64,000 bases of DNA from Streptomyces sp. NBC_00539 (GCF_036346105.1 NZ_CP107811.1:2052501-2116500), one strand, 5' to 3'; numbered from the stretch's first letter, positions 30,796 through 43,434 are shown. The notes: generated from the letters alone by a model not told the origin. Numbers and translations are program-made.

Positions 30796-30829
30796 TGGTC
30801 CGTCTCCTTCTTTTCTTGCAGACAAGCAA

Positions 30830-31123
30830 TCAGTCTTCATCACCGTGCAGCCGCCGTCTCGCCGACAGCAGCTCCACTTCCGGACGCGCCGCGACCAGCC
30901 GCTCGCAGCGGTCGAGTACGTCCGACACGAACCCCGCGTCCCCGCTCACCAGGGCGACCCCGATACGGGCCCTGCGGTGCAGGTCCTGGTCGCCCACTTC
31001 GGCCGCGCTCACGGAGAACTTGCGCTGGAGCTCGGCGACGATGGGCCGGACGACGGAGCGTTTCTCCTTCAACGAGTGGACGTCGCCGAGGAGCAGATCG
31101 AAGGACAGAGTCCCCACGTACAT
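30830..31123 (-). CDS. DUF503 (YlxP-like) protein
   Basis: 97 aa beginning MYVGTLSFDLLLGDVHSLKE, the DUF503 signature, followed by KRSVVRPIVAELQRKFSVSAAEVG. A conserved passenger of infB-rbfA operons implicated by context in ribosome assembly or translation. ATG at 31121-31123 (weak Shine-Dalgarno CCGGAAC). Lies between infB and rbfA on the same strand, 34 bp before rbfA. Confidence 0.9.
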   Translation of the reverse strand: MYVGTLSFDLLLGDVHSLKEKRSVVRPIVAELQRKFSVSAAEVGDQDLHRRARIGVALVSGDAGFVSDVLDRCERLVAARPEVELLSARRRLHGDED

Positions 31124-31251
31124 GCAGTTCCGGATATCCCGCCGGTGCGGGTTCGGTGGCCTGCCGGCCAGACGCTCGGCAGGGTCACCTGAACCGTACA
31201 CGCAACGGCCGGGGCCGATCGACGGATATTCCGCCGACCGGCCCCGGTGGT

Positions 31252-31278
31252 GCCCGTACGACCAACGGCCGTACGGGC
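31252..31278 (-). terminator. Hairpins after infB
   Basis: Perfect 9-bp arms 31252-31260 and 31270-31278; a second dyad (31209-31216 with 31240-31247) follows directly on the transcript. Position is just past the infB stop, so partial termination before the DUF503-rbfA-truB part is likely. Confidence 0.6.
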
Positions 31279-31307
31279 CTTACGACACGGCGCGAACCGC
31301 CTCGCGC

Positions 31308-34475
<3,168 letters not shown>

Positions 34476-34505
34476 TTCGCTCCTTTTAGGTCCGGGTTAC
34501 GCCGG

Positions 34506-34558
34506 ACCGTCGCTACTTCATGGGCGTACTCATCGCGTACTCATCGAGTGCTCATCGC
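34506..34558 (-). promoter_or_regulatory. infB leader with overlapping micro-ORFs
   Basis: Three tandem 11-bp units (34524-34534, 34535-34545, 34546-34556; GCGTACTCATC on the plus strand, third unit two mismatches) create on the transcript the chain ATG AGC ACT CGA TGA, ATG AGT ACG CGA TGA and ATG AGT ACG CCC ATG AAG TAG. Each stop overlaps the next ATG. No strong Shine-Dalgarno precedes the first. Translation is unproven. Confidence 0.45.
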
Positions 34559-34626
34559 AATCTCGACCTACTTCCAACTCGCGAGGTACCTGACCGCACG
34601 GGGTATCCGTGCCGTACTACTTCTTC

Positions 34627-34914
34627 TTACGGTGTCGCCCCGGCCTCACCGGCCAGGGCTTTGCGCAGTGCCTCCGTGTCGAGCGCTCCTGCGGACCTGA
34701 GGGCCCGGGGGAACGCCCGGCGGCGGACCGCCTGGTCGAGACAGACCACGGCGGGGTGCAGGTAGGCACCCCGGCCGGGCAGCGTACCGCGTGGATCGGG
34801 GACGCATTCGTCCTCGATCGCCACGATCCGCAGCAGATCGCTCTTGGCCGCTCGCTCCCGGCACCCCACACAGGTGCGTTCGGGGCATGCGCGGGCTTGC
34901 GTCCGGCCAGACAC
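34627..34914 (-). CDS. ylxR: YlxR (DUF448) RNA-binding-type protein
   Basis: 95 aa with the family signature [19 protein letters not shown] and the basic PGRGAYLHP motif. YlxR is the small nusA-infB operon protein reported to affect transcription or RNase P in other bacteria; role here inferred. GTG at 34912-34914 with GGGGAGGT upstream. Separated from nusA by 173 bp containing two strong hairpins. Confidence 0.92.
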   Translation of the reverse strand: MSGRTQARACPERTCVGCRERAAKSDLLRIVAIEDECVPDPRGTLPGRGAYLHPAVVCLDQAVRRRAFPRALRSAGALDTEALRKALAGEAGATP

Positions 34915-35028
34915 GCCTAAGTCTACCTCCCCGTACCGACCTCACCCCTTCAGGCGAAAAATCGAACGGACGTTGTCGTGATCCATTCGGAAACCTCCGG
35001 GCGGACCCGGAGCAGCTCCCGCGTGCCG

Positions 35029-35081
35029 GGGACCCCGGTTCCCGGGGTCCCTGTCTACCGGCCGGTGAGCACCGGCCGGTA
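35029..35081 (-). terminator. Two tandem hairpins between nusA and ylxR
   Basis: On the transcript the first is TACCGGCCGGT/ACCGGCCGGTA (arms 35071-35081 and 35056-35066, 4-nt loop), each arm itself palindromic; the second is GGGACCCCGG/CCGGGGTCCC (35042-35051 and 35029-35038, 3-nt loop). They sit inside the canonical nusA-infB operon and may attenuate or process it. Confidence 0.7.
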
Positions 35082-35087
35082 ATGGTT

Positions 35088-36137
35088 TTATTCCCCGCGC
35101 CGCTCGGCGTGCTCACCGTCACGGGCGCCGCGGCCGTCGCGGTCGGCGTCCCGGTCCGCGGGCTCCTCGGTGTCGGGGCGGATGTCGATGCGCCAGCCGG
35201 TGAGCCGCGCGGCGAGGCGGGCGTTCTGGCCCTCCTTGCCGATCGCGAGCGACAGCTGGTAGTCGGGCACGGTCACCCGTGCGGAGCGGGAGTCCCAGTC
35301 GACGACGTCGACCGCGCTCACCCGGGCGGGTGAGAGGGCGTTCGCGACCATCTCGGCCGGGTCGTCCGACCAGTCCACGATGTCGATCTTCTCGCCGTGC
35401 AGCTCCGCCATCACGTTGCGCACGCGGCTGCCCATCGGGCCGATGCAGGCACCCTTCGGGTTCAGGCCGGAGCGGGTGGAGCGGACGGCGATCTTGGTGC
35501 GGTGACCGGCCTCGCGGGCGATCGCCGAGATCTCGACGCTGCCGTCGGCGATCTCCGGGACCTCCAGCGCGAACAGCTTCTTCACCAGGTTGGGGTGGGT
35601 GCGCGACAGCGTCACCGAGGGGCCGCGGACGCCCTTCGCCACACGGACGACGTACGCCTTGAGGCGCAGGCCGTGCGTGTACTCCTCGCCCGGGACCTGC
35701 TCCTGCACGGGCAGGATGGCCTCCAGCTTGCCGATGTCGACGAGGACGTTCTTGGGGTCCTTGCCCTGCTGCACCACTCCGGTGATGACGTCGCCCTCAC
35801 GGCCGGCGAACTCGCCGAAGGTCAGGTCGTCCTCGGCGTCGCGCAGACGCTGGAGGATCACCTGCTTGGCGGTCGTCGCGGCGATCCGGCCGAAGTCCGA
35901 CGGGGTGTCGTCGAACTCCTTGGGCTCCTGGCCCTCTTCGAGATCCCTCGGGTCTTCCGTCGCCCACACGACCACGTGACCGTTGCTGCGGTCGAGCACG
36001 ACGCGGGCACGCCGGTAGCTGCCCTCGGTGCGGTGGTACGCGATGAGGAGGGCCGACTCGATCGCCTCGACGAGCAGGTCGAAGGAGATCTCCTTCTCCC
36101 GGACCAGACCCCGCAGGGCACTCATGTCGATGTCCAC
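35088..36137 (-). CDS. nusA: Transcription termination/antitermination factor NusA
   Basis: RNA polymerase-associated elongation and termination factor. 349 aa: NusA N-terminal domain ([23 protein letters not shown]), S1 domain from about residue 115, KH domains with [21 protein letters not shown] and [19 protein letters not shown]; acidic/arginine tail. GTG at 36135-36137 preceded by GAGGAGGCG; the ATG four codons on (36125) is an alternative. Two bases downstream of rimP. Confidence 0.96.
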   Translation of the reverse strand: MDIDMSALRGLVREKEISFDLLVEAIESALLIAYHRTEGSYRRARVVLDRSNGHVVVWATEDPRDLEEGQEPKEFDDTPSDFGRIAATTAKQVILQRLRDAEDDLTFGEFAGREGDVITGVVQQGKDPKNVLVDIGKLEAILPVQEQVPGEEYTHGLRLKAYVVRVAKGVRGPSVTLSRTHPNLVKKLFALEVPEIADGSVEISAIAREAGHRTKIAVRSTRSGLNPKGACIGPMGSRVRNVMAELHGEKIDIVDWSDDPAEMVANALSPARVSAVDVVDWDSRSARVTVPDYQLSLAIGKEGQNARLAARLTGWRIDIRPDTEEPADRDADRDGRGARDGEHAERRGE

Positions 36138-36139
36138 GG

Positions 36140-36637
36140 CTACGCCTCCTCTTCCTTCTTGTCCTTGCGGTTGAACTCGATCTCGACACGCGCCTTGGCG
36201 ATGTCGGTGAACGCGATGCGGCGGGCGGTCGCCTTGCGGCCCTTCACGCCCGGAACTTCGAGGTCCATGCCCTCGTCGTCGACGTCGAGGATGCGGGCGA
36301 CCAGTTCGCCGCCCTCTGCAAGCTGGAACTTCACGAGACGGCCGGTTGCCCGGACGTAGTGACGGTGCTCGGTCAACGGACGGTCGGCGCCCGGAGAGCT
36401 CACTTCGAGGACGTACTCGTCGTCGCCCATCACGTCGGATTGGTCGAGCAGGTCGGAGACCTCACGGCTCAGCTCGGCGCATGCGTCCAGCTCCACGCCC
36501 TCGTCGGAATCCACGATGACCCGCAGCATCCGTCGCTTGCCCGCCTTCGACAGCTCGATCTCTTCGAGGTCCAGGCCCTTGGCGGCGACGAGCGGCTCCA
36601 GCAGCCCGCGCAGCCTGTCGCTCTGGGTGGTGCTCAT
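36140..36637 (-). CDS. rimP: Ribosome maturation factor RimP
   Basis: 30S assembly factor; heads the operon. 165 aa with [19 protein letters not shown] and [20 protein letters not shown], both hallmark stretches, and a KKEEE tail. ATG at 36637. The 159-bp gap to the divergent lipoprotein gene should hold the promoter of the whole rimP-nusA-infB group. Confidence 0.95.
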   Translation of the reverse strand: MSTTQSDRLRGLLEPLVAAKGLDLEEIELSKAGKRRMLRVIVDSDEGVELDACAELSREVSDLLDQSDVMGDDEYVLEVSSPGADRPLTEHRHYVRATGRLVKFQLAEGGELVARILDVDDEGMDLEVPGVKGRKATARRIAFTDIAKARVEIEFNRKDKKEEEA

Positions 36638-36796
36638 CCGGGTGACTCCTCGGCCGCGTGTGCTGTTGTGGTTTTCCGTCGCGTGTCAGGTCAAAGGGTA
36701 TCCGGTCGCGGAGGGTGTTGCCGTCCGCGCGCCCGGCGGGGGCCCCGGGTACGGTGATCACACCCTGCCCCGCCAGCACCTCCGGAGGTCGTCGCC

Positions 36797-37378
36797 GTGC
36801 CCTGGACCATGCCTTCGTTGCCCGCAGCGCCCCACGGGCCCTCACGACGCAGCGTGCTCGCCGGAGCCGCCGGGGCGGCCGGGGCCGCGCTGCTCACCGG
36901 ATGCACGGGCGAAAGCGGCGCGAACCCCGAGGACAACGGGATTCCACTCGAACGGCGGATGCGGGAGAACGCCGTACGTGACACGGAGCGGCTGCTGGAA
37001 CGTTACGACGCCACCACCGCCGCCCATCCGGACCTGGCGGGGCGGCTCGCGCCGCTGCGCGCGGCCGTCGCGGCGCACCACGCGGCGCTGGCCGTTTCCG
37101 GGTCCGCTCCCCCGGCCGGGGCCGGCGCCCCCTCCGCCTCGTCCTCCGGTTCGGCCCCCTCGGCCGGGACCCCGGCGCCGCGCTCCGCGCCCGTACCGGC
37201 GACGGCGGCCGAGGCGCTGACGGAGCTCGCTGACACCGAGCGGAGCCTGTCCGAGGCACGGACCATCGCGCTGGCGGGCGCGCCGGGGGAGCTGGCCCGG
37301 CTGCTGGCCTCGGTGGCGGCCTGCGGGGCCGTCCACGCGTACCTGCTGACCTCGACCACCCCCGGAGCCGCCTCGTGA
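36797..37378 (+). CDS. Tat-type lipoprotein, unknown function
   Basis: 193 aa. Twin-arginine motif SRRSVLAG (residues 16-23), alanine-rich hydrophobic stretch and lipobox LTGC with C36, so export as a membrane-anchored lipoprotein is predicted. The mature part is helical (DTERLLERYDATTAAHPDLAGRLAPLRAAVAAHHAAL) split by a Pro/Ser/Ala linker. GTG at 36797. Overlaps the next gene by GTGA, indicating joint function with the ferritin-like protein. Confidence 0.8.
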   Translation: MPWTMPSLPAAPHGPSRRSVLAGAAGAAGAALLTGCTGESGANPEDNGIPLERRMRENAVRDTERLLERYDATTAAHPDLAGRLAPLRAAVAAHHAALAVSGSAPPAGAGAPSASSSGSAPSAGTPAPRSAPVPATAAEALTELADTERSLSEARTIALAGAPGELARLLASVAACGAVHAYLLTSTTPGAAS

Positions 37379-37833
37379 AGCCCTCGCCCTCCCCCGCGAG
37401 CCGTCCGCTGGAAGCCGCGCAGTCGGCGCTGGCCGCCGAACACGCCGCCGCGTACGGCTACGGGGTGATCGGCGCGCGCACCTCGCCGGAGCGGGCGGCC
37501 GAGGCCCGGGAGGCGTACGGGAACCACCTCGCGCGGCGTGACGCGCTGACCCGGACGGTGCGGGAGATGGGCGGGGCCCCGCGGGCCGCGGAGGCCGCGT
37601 ACGCGCTTCCGTACGAGGTGCGCGGCCCGGCCGACGCCGAGCGGCTGGCCGCCGAGATCGAGGAGCGCGTCGCGGGCGCCTACTCCGATCTGGTGCGGGC
37701 CGCGGACGGCCCGCTGCGCCGCGAGGCGGCCGACGCGCTGAGCGCCGCCGCGGTGCGGGCGGCACGGTGGCGCGGCGGCGGCGTAGCCTTCCCTGGGCTC
37801 GCCGAACGCGCGGACCGCGCCCAGACCGGCTGA
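37375..37833 (+). CDS. DUF4439-type ferritin-like protein
   Basis: 152 aa, mostly helical: LEAAQSALAAEHAAAYGYGVIGAR then YGNHLARRDALTRTVREMGG, fitting the DUF4439 ferritin-like fold with glutamate/histidine pairs (EHAAAYGYG; ..NHLARRD). No signal peptide; the upstream lipoprotein has a related helical content and may be its exported partner. GTG at 37375 overlaps the upstream TGA. Confidence 0.82.
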   Translation: MKPSPSPASRPLEAAQSALAAEHAAAYGYGVIGARTSPERAAEAREAYGNHLARRDALTRTVREMGGAPRAAEAAYALPYEVRGPADAERLAAEIEERVAGAYSDLVRAADGPLRREAADALSAAAVRAARWRGGGVAFPGLAERADRAQTG

Positions 37834-37849
37834 AAGGGATCACGCACGC

Positions 37850-38752
37850 ATGGCTTTCGAACCGCCGCAGCGGCTTGTACGGGCGCTCGGCGAGACGCCG
37901 GAACCGGCGCGGGACGCCGACTGGCTGGAGCGGCTGCCGCGGCTCGCCGAGGAGGCGATGACCCGGCGCGGGGTGGCGGCCCAGCGGGTGCAGGCACCCG
38001 GCGGACGCAGCAGCCTCGTGGTCCTCGTGCGGTACTCCGACGGGACTCCGGCGGCTTTGAAGCTCGCCCCGCCCGCGGCCCGGCCGGACCTCGAACTCGC
38101 GGCGCTCGCGCACTGGGGCGGCTTCGGCGCGGTCCGGATCCTCGACTCCCGCCACCACGAGCAGGACGGCGGGCTGCTGCTGGAGCGGCTGCACCCGGAG
38201 GTGTCGCTGCGCTCGCTCCCGGAGGCGAAGGCCCTGCTGGAGGCCTGCGGCACCCTGCGCCGGCTGTGGGTGGCGCCGGGCGCCGGGCACGGCTGGGAGA
38301 CGGTGGCTCAGCGCACCGCCCGCCAGGCCGAGGCGCTGCGCAAGGCCCCGCCCGAGACGGAGGCGCTGGCGGCCGAAGCCCTCGCGGTCCGGGAGGAGCT
38401 GACGGCCGCCCCCGCCGAGGAGCTGCTGCTGCACGGCAACTTCCGGCAGGGCAAGGTACTGGCGGGCGAGCGGGCGCCGTGGCTGACGGTGGGCCCGGAT
38501 CCGCTGGTCGGGGAGCGGGCGTACGACCTGGCCCGGCTGGTACGGGACCGGCTGGAGGACCAGGTCGCCTCCTCAGCGGGAGCCTCGGGTGCCCGGCGCC
38601 GGGTGAACAAGCTGGCGGATGCGCTGGACGTGGACCGGGACCGGCTGCGCGGCTGGACGGTCTTCCGCGCGGTGGAGTCCGGGAACCGGGCGCTGGCGGC
38701 CGGACGACGGCGCGACGCCGAGCTGTTGCTGGAATTCGCGGCCTGGCTGTAG
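37850..38752 (+). CDS. Degenerate aminoglycoside/hydroxyurea phosphotransferase-like protein
   Basis: 300 aa with the overall APH(6)-type layout: N-terminal lobe with AALKLAPP (K71), then the catalytic-loop region. The canonical HGD reads HGN at 195-197 (HGNFRQGKV) and the metal-binding IDP region reads VGPDPLVGERAYDLA with glycine (G215) for aspartate, so both catalytic aspartates are missing. Kinase activity is therefore doubtful; a binding or regulatory role is more likely. ATG at 37850 with AAAGGGAT upstream, 16 bp after the ferritin-like gene. Confidence 0.8.
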   Translation: MAFEPPQRLVRALGETPEPARDADWLERLPRLAEEAMTRRGVAAQRVQAPGGRSSLVVLVRYSDGTPAALKLAPPAARPDLELAALAHWGGFGAVRILDSRHHEQDGGLLLERLHPEVSLRSLPEAKALLEACGTLRRLWVAPGAGHGWETVAQRTARQAEALRKAPPETEALAAEALAVREELTAAPAEELLLHGNFRQGKVLAGERAPWLTVGPDPLVGERAYDLARLVRDRLEDQVASSAGASGARRRVNKLADALDVDRDRLRGWTVFRAVESGNRALAAGRRRDAELLLEFAAWL

Positions 38753-38794
38753 GGCATACCGTAGATATCAGGATGTGTCCGCAGGGAGGCCGTC

Positions 38795-39811
38795 ATGGTC
38801 CAGGAACTGCTGACAGCGATCATCGCGGCCGGCCTGGGCGCCGCCGCGGTCTCGGCCGCCGCCGCGCGGGTGGTCAGGCAGTACGAGCGGGGCGTGGTCT
38901 TCCGCTTCGGCCGGCTGCGTGAGGGCGTCCGCGGCCCGGGCTTCACCATGATCGTCCCGGGCGTCGACCGGCTGCGCAAGGTGAACATGCAGATCGTGAC
39001 GATGCCGGTGCCCGCGCAGGAGGGCATCACGCGGGACAACGTCACGGTGCGGGTGGACGCGGTCGTGTACTTCAAGGTCGTCGACGCGGCCAGCGCGATC
39101 ATCGAGGTCGAGGACTACCGTTTCGCGGTCTCGCAGATGGCGCAGACCTCGCTGCGGTCGATCATCGGCAAGTCGGACCTGGACGATCTGCTGTCGAACC
39201 GGGAGCAGCTCAACCAGGGCCTGGAGCTGATGATCGACAGTCCGGCGGTCGGGTGGGGCGTGCAGATCGACCGGGTGGAGATCAAGGACGTCTCCCTGCC
39301 GGAGACCATGAAGCGGTCGATGGCGCGGCAGGCGGAGGCGGACCGGGAGCGCCGGGCGCGGGTCATCAACGCGGACGCCGAACTGCAGGCGTCGAAGAAG
39401 CTGGCCGAGGCCGCCGAGGTGATGTCGGAGCAGCCCGCGGCGCTCCAGCTGCGGCTGCTCCAGACGGTGGTGGCGGTGGCCGCGGAGAAGAACTCGACGC
39501 TGGTGCTGCCCTTCCCGGTGGAGCTGCTCCGCTTCCTCGAACGCGCCGCCCCGGCGCCGCCGGACGCCGCCGCACCCCCGCCGGCACCCCGCCCGGCGCG
39601 GCCCGTGAAGGACGCGGACCCGCCGCAGGCCCTGGCGGCCGGGTCCGCCGCCGACCGTGTGAACGGCTCGCCGGAGCGCCCGGACCCGCAGGAACCCCCG
39701 GCACCCGGGCCCGGCTCCGACCGCGTGAACGGCTCGCCGGACCCGGACCCCGTCCTGCCTCCCGGCGACCCCGTGCCCCCGCCGTCGGCGCCGGACGAAC
39801 CCGACGCCTGA
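38795..39811 (+). CDS. SPFH/stomatin family protein (slipin)
   Basis: 338 aa. N-terminal membrane helix (about residues 5-25), then the SPFH domain: VRQYERGVVFRFGRL, GPGFTMIVPGVDRLRKV, VYFKVVDAASAIIEV, and a coiled-coil-like helix RQAEADRERRARVINADAELQASKKLAEAA. Residues 245-338 form a Pro-rich tail with a duplicated DRVNGSP. ATG at 38795 with GGGAGG upstream. Slipins scaffold membrane microdomains and often pair with NfeD, which is not seen here. Confidence 0.93.
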   Translation: MVQELLTAIIAAGLGAAAVSAAAARVVRQYERGVVFRFGRLREGVRGPGFTMIVPGVDRLRKVNMQIVTMPVPAQEGITRDNVTVRVDAVVYFKVVDAASAIIEVEDYRFAVSQMAQTSLRSIIGKSDLDDLLSNREQLNQGLELMIDSPAVGWGVQIDRVEIKDVSLPETMKRSMARQAEADRERRARVINADAELQASKKLAEAAEVMSEQPAALQLRLLQTVVAVAAEKNSTLVLPFPVELLRFLERAAPAPPDAAAPPPAPRPARPVKDADPPQALAAGSAADRVNGSPERPDPQEPPAPGPGSDRVNGSPDPDPVLPPGDPVPPPSAPDEPDA

Positions 39812-39940
39812 CGGGGGGTGCGGAGGGTCGTCTCCCGTCCGCGGCTGCCCGCGGCCACCCGCAGGTGCCGCCGCTGCCGGGGCAGGAGCACGCCGTCCGC
39901 AGGGGCCGCCCGGAACGTCCTGCGCGGGGCCGGGCCCTGC

Positions 39941-39965
39941 GCCGCACCGGGTCCGCCGGTGCGGC
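39941..39965. terminator. Hairpin between slipin and proS genes
   Basis: Perfect 10-bp arms 39941-39950 and 39956-39965 with a 5-nt loop, in the 181-bp convergent gap. Nothing else stands out there. Confidence 0.6.
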
Positions 39966-39992
39966 CCGTTCCCCCGGGCCGCCCGGACCGGC

Positions 39993-41687
39993 TCAGGCCA
40001 GGCGTGCCAGGGCTTCGGCGAGGGGGAGTTCCTCGCGGGTGCCGGTGGCGCGGTCCTGGAGCTCGACCACGCCGTCGGCGGAGCGGCGTCCCGCGACCAG
40101 GATCCACGGCACGCCGATCAGCTCCGCGTCCGTGAGCTTGACGCCGGGCGACAGGCCGGGCCGGTCGTCCAGCAGCACGCGGCGGCCGGCCTCCGCCAGG
40201 GCCGTGGCCGCCGATTCGGCCAGTGCCAGCGGAACGGCCTTGCCCGCCGCCACCACGTGGACGTCGGCGGGGGCGACCGAAGACGGCCAGCACAGCCCCC
40301 GCTCGTCGGCGGTCTGCTCGGCCAGCGCGGCGACCACGCGGGAGACGCCGATCCCGTAGGAGCCCATGGTCACCCGCACCGGCTTGCCCTCGCGGCCGAG
40401 CACGTCGAGCCCGAAGGCGTCTGCGTACTTGCGGCCCAGCTGGAAGATGTGCCCGATCTCGATCGCCCGGTCCAGGGTGAGTCCGCTCCCGCAGGCCGGG
40501 CAGGGGTCACCCGGCTCGACCACCACGACGTCCAGGTACCGGTCGACTTCGAAGTCCCGCCCGCAGACCACGTTACGGGCGTGCGTGTCCGGCTTGTTGG
40601 CGCCCGTCACCCAGGAAGTCCCGGGCGCGACACGGGGGTCGGCCAGGTAGCGCACCTTCTCCAGGCCCTGCGGGCCCACGTAGCCGCGTACCAGGTCGGG
40701 GCGGTCGGTGAAGTCCTCCGCCGTCACCAACTCCACGACGGCCGGGGCGAGGTGCTCGCCGAGCTTGCCCAGGTCCACTTCCCGGTCGCCGGGCACGCCG
40801 ACGGCGACGATCTCGCCGTCCACCTTGACGAGGAGGTTCTTGAGCGTGGCCGAGGCGGGCACGCCCAGGTGCGCCGCCAGCGTCTCGATGGTCGGGGTGT
40901 CGGGGGTGGGGATCTCCTCCAGCGGGCCGTGCTGCGCCTCCACCGGGGTCAGGGCGAAGGTCACCGCCTCGGTGTTGGCCGCGTAGTCGCAGGAGGGGCA
41001 GTCCGCGAAGGTGTCCTCCCCCGCGGCCGCAGGCGCGAGGAACTCCTCGGACGCCGAGCCGCCCATCGCGCCGGAGACCGCCGAGACGATGCGGTGGTCC
41101 AGGCCGAGCCGCTCGAAGATCCGCTGGTAGGCGGCGCGGTGGAGGGCGTACGACTGCGCGAGCCCCTCGTCGCTGACGTCGAAGGAGTACGAGTCCTTCA
41201 TCTGGAACTCGCGGCCCCGCAGCACGCCGGAGCGCGGCCGGGCCTCGTCGCGGTACTTGGTCTGGATCTGGTAGAGCATGACCGGCAGGTCCTTGTAGGA
41301 CGTGCACTGGTCCTTCACGAGCAGGGTGAAGATCTCCTCGTGGGTGGGCCCGAGCAGGTAGTCCGCGCCCTTGCGGTCCTTGAGCCGGAAGAGCAGGTCC
41401 CCGTACTCCGACCAGCGGCCGCTCACCTCGTAGGGCTCCCTCGGCAGCAGCGCCGGCAGCAGCACCTCCTGCGCCCCGATGGCGTCCATCTCCTCGCGGA
41501 CGATGCGGGAGACGTTCTCCAGGACCCGCTTGCCGAGCGGCAGCCAGGTCCACACGCCGGCGGAGCTGCGCCGGACGTAGCCCGCGCGGACGAGGAGGCG
41601 GTGGCTGAGGGTCTCCGCGTCGGCCGGGTCTTCGCGGAGGGTCTTGGCCAGGAGGCGGGACATGCGCTGCACGTGTTGCGTTGACAT
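39993..41687 (-). CDS. proS: Prolyl-tRNA synthetase (bacterial type)
   Basis: Class II synthetase charging tRNA-Pro. 564 aa with motif 1 region ([16 protein letters not shown]), motif 2 ([20 protein letters not shown]), the inserted YbaK-like editing domain (about residues 220-390), motif 3 ([14 protein letters not shown]) and C-terminal anticodon-binding domain. ATG at 41687. Single gene, 33 bp downstream of the GNAT gene on the same strand. Confidence 0.97.
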   Translation of the reverse strand: MSTQHVQRMSRLLAKTLREDPADAETLSHRLLVRAGYVRRSSAGVWTWLPLGKRVLENVSRIVREEMDAIGAQEVLLPALLPREPYEVSGRWSEYGDLLFRLKDRKGADYLLGPTHEEIFTLLVKDQCTSYKDLPVMLYQIQTKYRDEARPRSGVLRGREFQMKDSYSFDVSDEGLAQSYALHRAAYQRIFERLGLDHRIVSAVSGAMGGSASEEFLAPAAAGEDTFADCPSCDYAANTEAVTFALTPVEAQHGPLEEIPTPDTPTIETLAAHLGVPASATLKNLLVKVDGEIVAVGVPGDREVDLGKLGEHLAPAVVELVTAEDFTDRPDLVRGYVGPQGLEKVRYLADPRVAPGTSWVTGANKPDTHARNVVCGRDFEVDRYLDVVVVEPGDPCPACGSGLTLDRAIEIGHIFQLGRKYADAFGLDVLGREGKPVRVTMGSYGIGVSRVVAALAEQTADERGLCWPSSVAPADVHVVAAGKAVPLALAESAATALAEAGRRVLLDDRPGLSPGVKLTDAELIGVPWILVAGRRSADGVVELQDRATGTREELPLAEALARLA

Positions 41688-41720
41688 GGAGCGAGCCTAC
41701 CGAGGCACCCCCCGGGTCGG

Positions 41721-42302
41721 TCACCGCATTCCGGGCCTGCGCAGCGGCAGCGGGGCGCCCATCACGGCGTACGGGAGGCTCGCGCTCGGGAAGTACACGC
41801 GGCGGGCCAGGTCGGTGTAGCCCAGCGCGCGGTACAGGGCGCGGGCCGGGCTGTCGGTGTCGATGGCGGACAGGATGGAGCGGGGTTCGGCGGCGGCGTC
41901 CGTGATCCTGGTGATCAGCTCCCGGCCGACGCCGTGGCCCTGGAAGCCGGGGTGCACGTGCAGTTCGGTGATGACGAAGGAGCCGTCGAGCCAGCCCTCG
42001 TTGTCACCGGCGCGCAGGTAGGGCTCGACGACGGTGGACCACCAGTGGTCGCGGTCGTTCGGCATGCCGTAGACGAAGCCGGCGAGCGCGCCGTCGTCGG
42101 TGTACGCGCCGAGCGCGCGGGCTCCCGGGCAGGTCATGTGGCGCTGGACGATGTAGCGCCGGATGCCGACTTCCTCGTCGCTGAGCCCGAAGGCGACGGC
42201 CTGCACGCGCAGGGCCTCGTCCACGCGGCCGGCGAGGTCGAGGGGGCCGATGCGGAGTCCGGCGGGCCGGTGGGGGCCGTCGCCTTCGGGGGTAGGCATC
42301 AT
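41721..42302 (-). CDS. GNAT-family N-acetyltransferase
   Basis: 193 aa. The acetyl-CoA site is visible as ITELHVHPGFQGHGVGRELITRI (beta-4/alpha-3 with the R/Q-x-x-G-x-G/A motif) followed by DSPARALYRALGYTDLAR. Substrate unknown. ATG at 42302 (a second ATG follows immediately). Located between proS and a second GNAT gene, both on the minus strand. Confidence 0.85.
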   Translation of the reverse strand: MMPTPEGDGPHRPAGLRIGPLDLAGRVDEALRVQAVAFGLSDEEVGIRRYIVQRHMTCPGARALGAYTDDGALAGFVYGMPNDRDHWWSTVVEPYLRAGDNEGWLDGSFVITELHVHPGFQGHGVGRELITRITDAAAEPRSILSAIDTDSPARALYRALGYTDLARRVYFPSASLPYAVMGAPLPLRRPGMR

Positions 42303-42417
42303 GCGGTGACCTTACTCGGCGGTAGCGGCGAGGGGTACGGGGCCGGCGCCGGGTCTTGTGGCCCCCGGGCGGCGCGCAGGAGCACTCCCCGACGGGTCGC
42401 AAGAGCAGGCTGACGGG

Positions 42418-43263
42418 TCAGAAGAGCACGCTCATGAAGGCGCCGACCTCACGGAAGCCCACGCGCCGGTAGGCCGCCCGCGCGGCGGTGTTGTAGTCGT
42501 TGACGTAGAGGCTGACCACCGGGGCCACGTCGCGCAGCGCGTACTCCACGACGGCGGCCATCCCCGCCTCGGAGTGCCCGCGTCCGCGGAACTCGGGGTC
42601 GACCCACACGCCCTGGATCTGGCAGGCGCGCGGGGTGGCCGCGCCGATCTCGGCCTTGAAGACGACCCTGCCGTCGTCGACGCGGGCGAAGGAGCGGCCG
42701 GTGCCGACGAGTTCCGCGACGCGGGCCTGGTAGAGCAGTCCGCCGTCCCCGGCGAGCGGGGAGATGCCGACCTCTTCGGTGAACATGGCCACGCAGGCGG
42801 GCATGATCAGGTCCATCTCGTCCTTGCGGACGCGGCGGACCAGGGGGTCGGGCCGCACCTCGGCGGACGACTGTTCGGTGATCATCAGGGGCTGGTGGGA
42901 ACGGACGTCGCGGGCGGGTCCCCAGCTGGGCTCCAGGAGGCGCCACAGCAGCCGGGTGGCTTCGGCGGGGCCGACGATGGAGGAACAGCGGCGGCCGGTG
43001 CGGCGGGCCCGGTCGGCGAAGGCGCGAACGGCGTCGGGGCCGGCGCAGACGGGGACGAGGTTGGCGCCCGCGTAGCAGAGGGAACGCAGCTCGCCGTCGC
43101 GGTACCAGCCCCACATCTCGCCGCCCAGGCGCCAGGGGTCGAGGCCTGCGACCTGGACCCGGGAGGTGACGAAGGCGTTCTCGACCGGCTCGCGTCCGAG
43201 GACTTCGAGCGCCAGGTCGAGATCACCGGGTTCAAGGACCCGGGTGGTGGTCTGCGTCAACAC
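42418..43263 (-). CDS. DUF4081 + GNAT acetyltransferase
   Basis: 281 aa. N-terminal half fits DUF4081 (VLEPGDLDLALEVLGREPVENAFVTSRV), C-terminal half is GNAT with IQGVWVDPEFRGRGHSEAGMAAVV and NDYNTAARAAYRRVGF. GTG at 43261-43263 has GAGG six bases upstream; upstream in-frame starts lack one. Conserved next to ispG in Streptomyces; substrate unknown. Confidence 0.85.
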   Translation of the reverse strand: MLTQTTTRVLEPGDLDLALEVLGREPVENAFVTSRVQVAGLDPWRLGGEMWGWYRDGELRSLCYAGANLVPVCAGPDAVRAFADRARRTGRRCSSIVGPAEATRLLWRLLEPSWGPARDVRSHQPLMITEQSSAEVRPDPLVRRVRKDEMDLIMPACVAMFTEEVGISPLAGDGGLLYQARVAELVGTGRSFARVDDGRVVFKAEIGAATPRACQIQGVWVDPEFRGRGHSEAGMAAVVEYALRDVAPVVSLYVNDYNTAARAAYRRVGFREVGAFMSVLF

Positions 43264-43343
43264 TGGGGGCCTCACCGTGCAAGTCTGCTGATCTCCGCAC
43301 TGTACCCGGCGCCGCTCGGGGATGCCCGGTCCCACAGGTCACG

Positions 43344-43388
43344 AAAAACCCCGTCCCCGCCCCCCCTGCAGCGGGGGCGGGGACGGGG
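43344..43388 (-). terminator. Canonical intrinsic terminator of ispG
   Basis: Perfect 16-bp G+C stem (arms 43373-43388 and 43349-43364, 8-nt loop) followed on the transcript by five U residues (43344-43348). Lies 46 bp past the ispG stop; one of the few textbook rho-independent terminators in the window. Confidence 0.92.
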
Positions 43389-43434
43389 ACGCGGGCGGGG
43401 GACGGCGGGAAACCGCGAGGTGCCCCGGGGTGCC

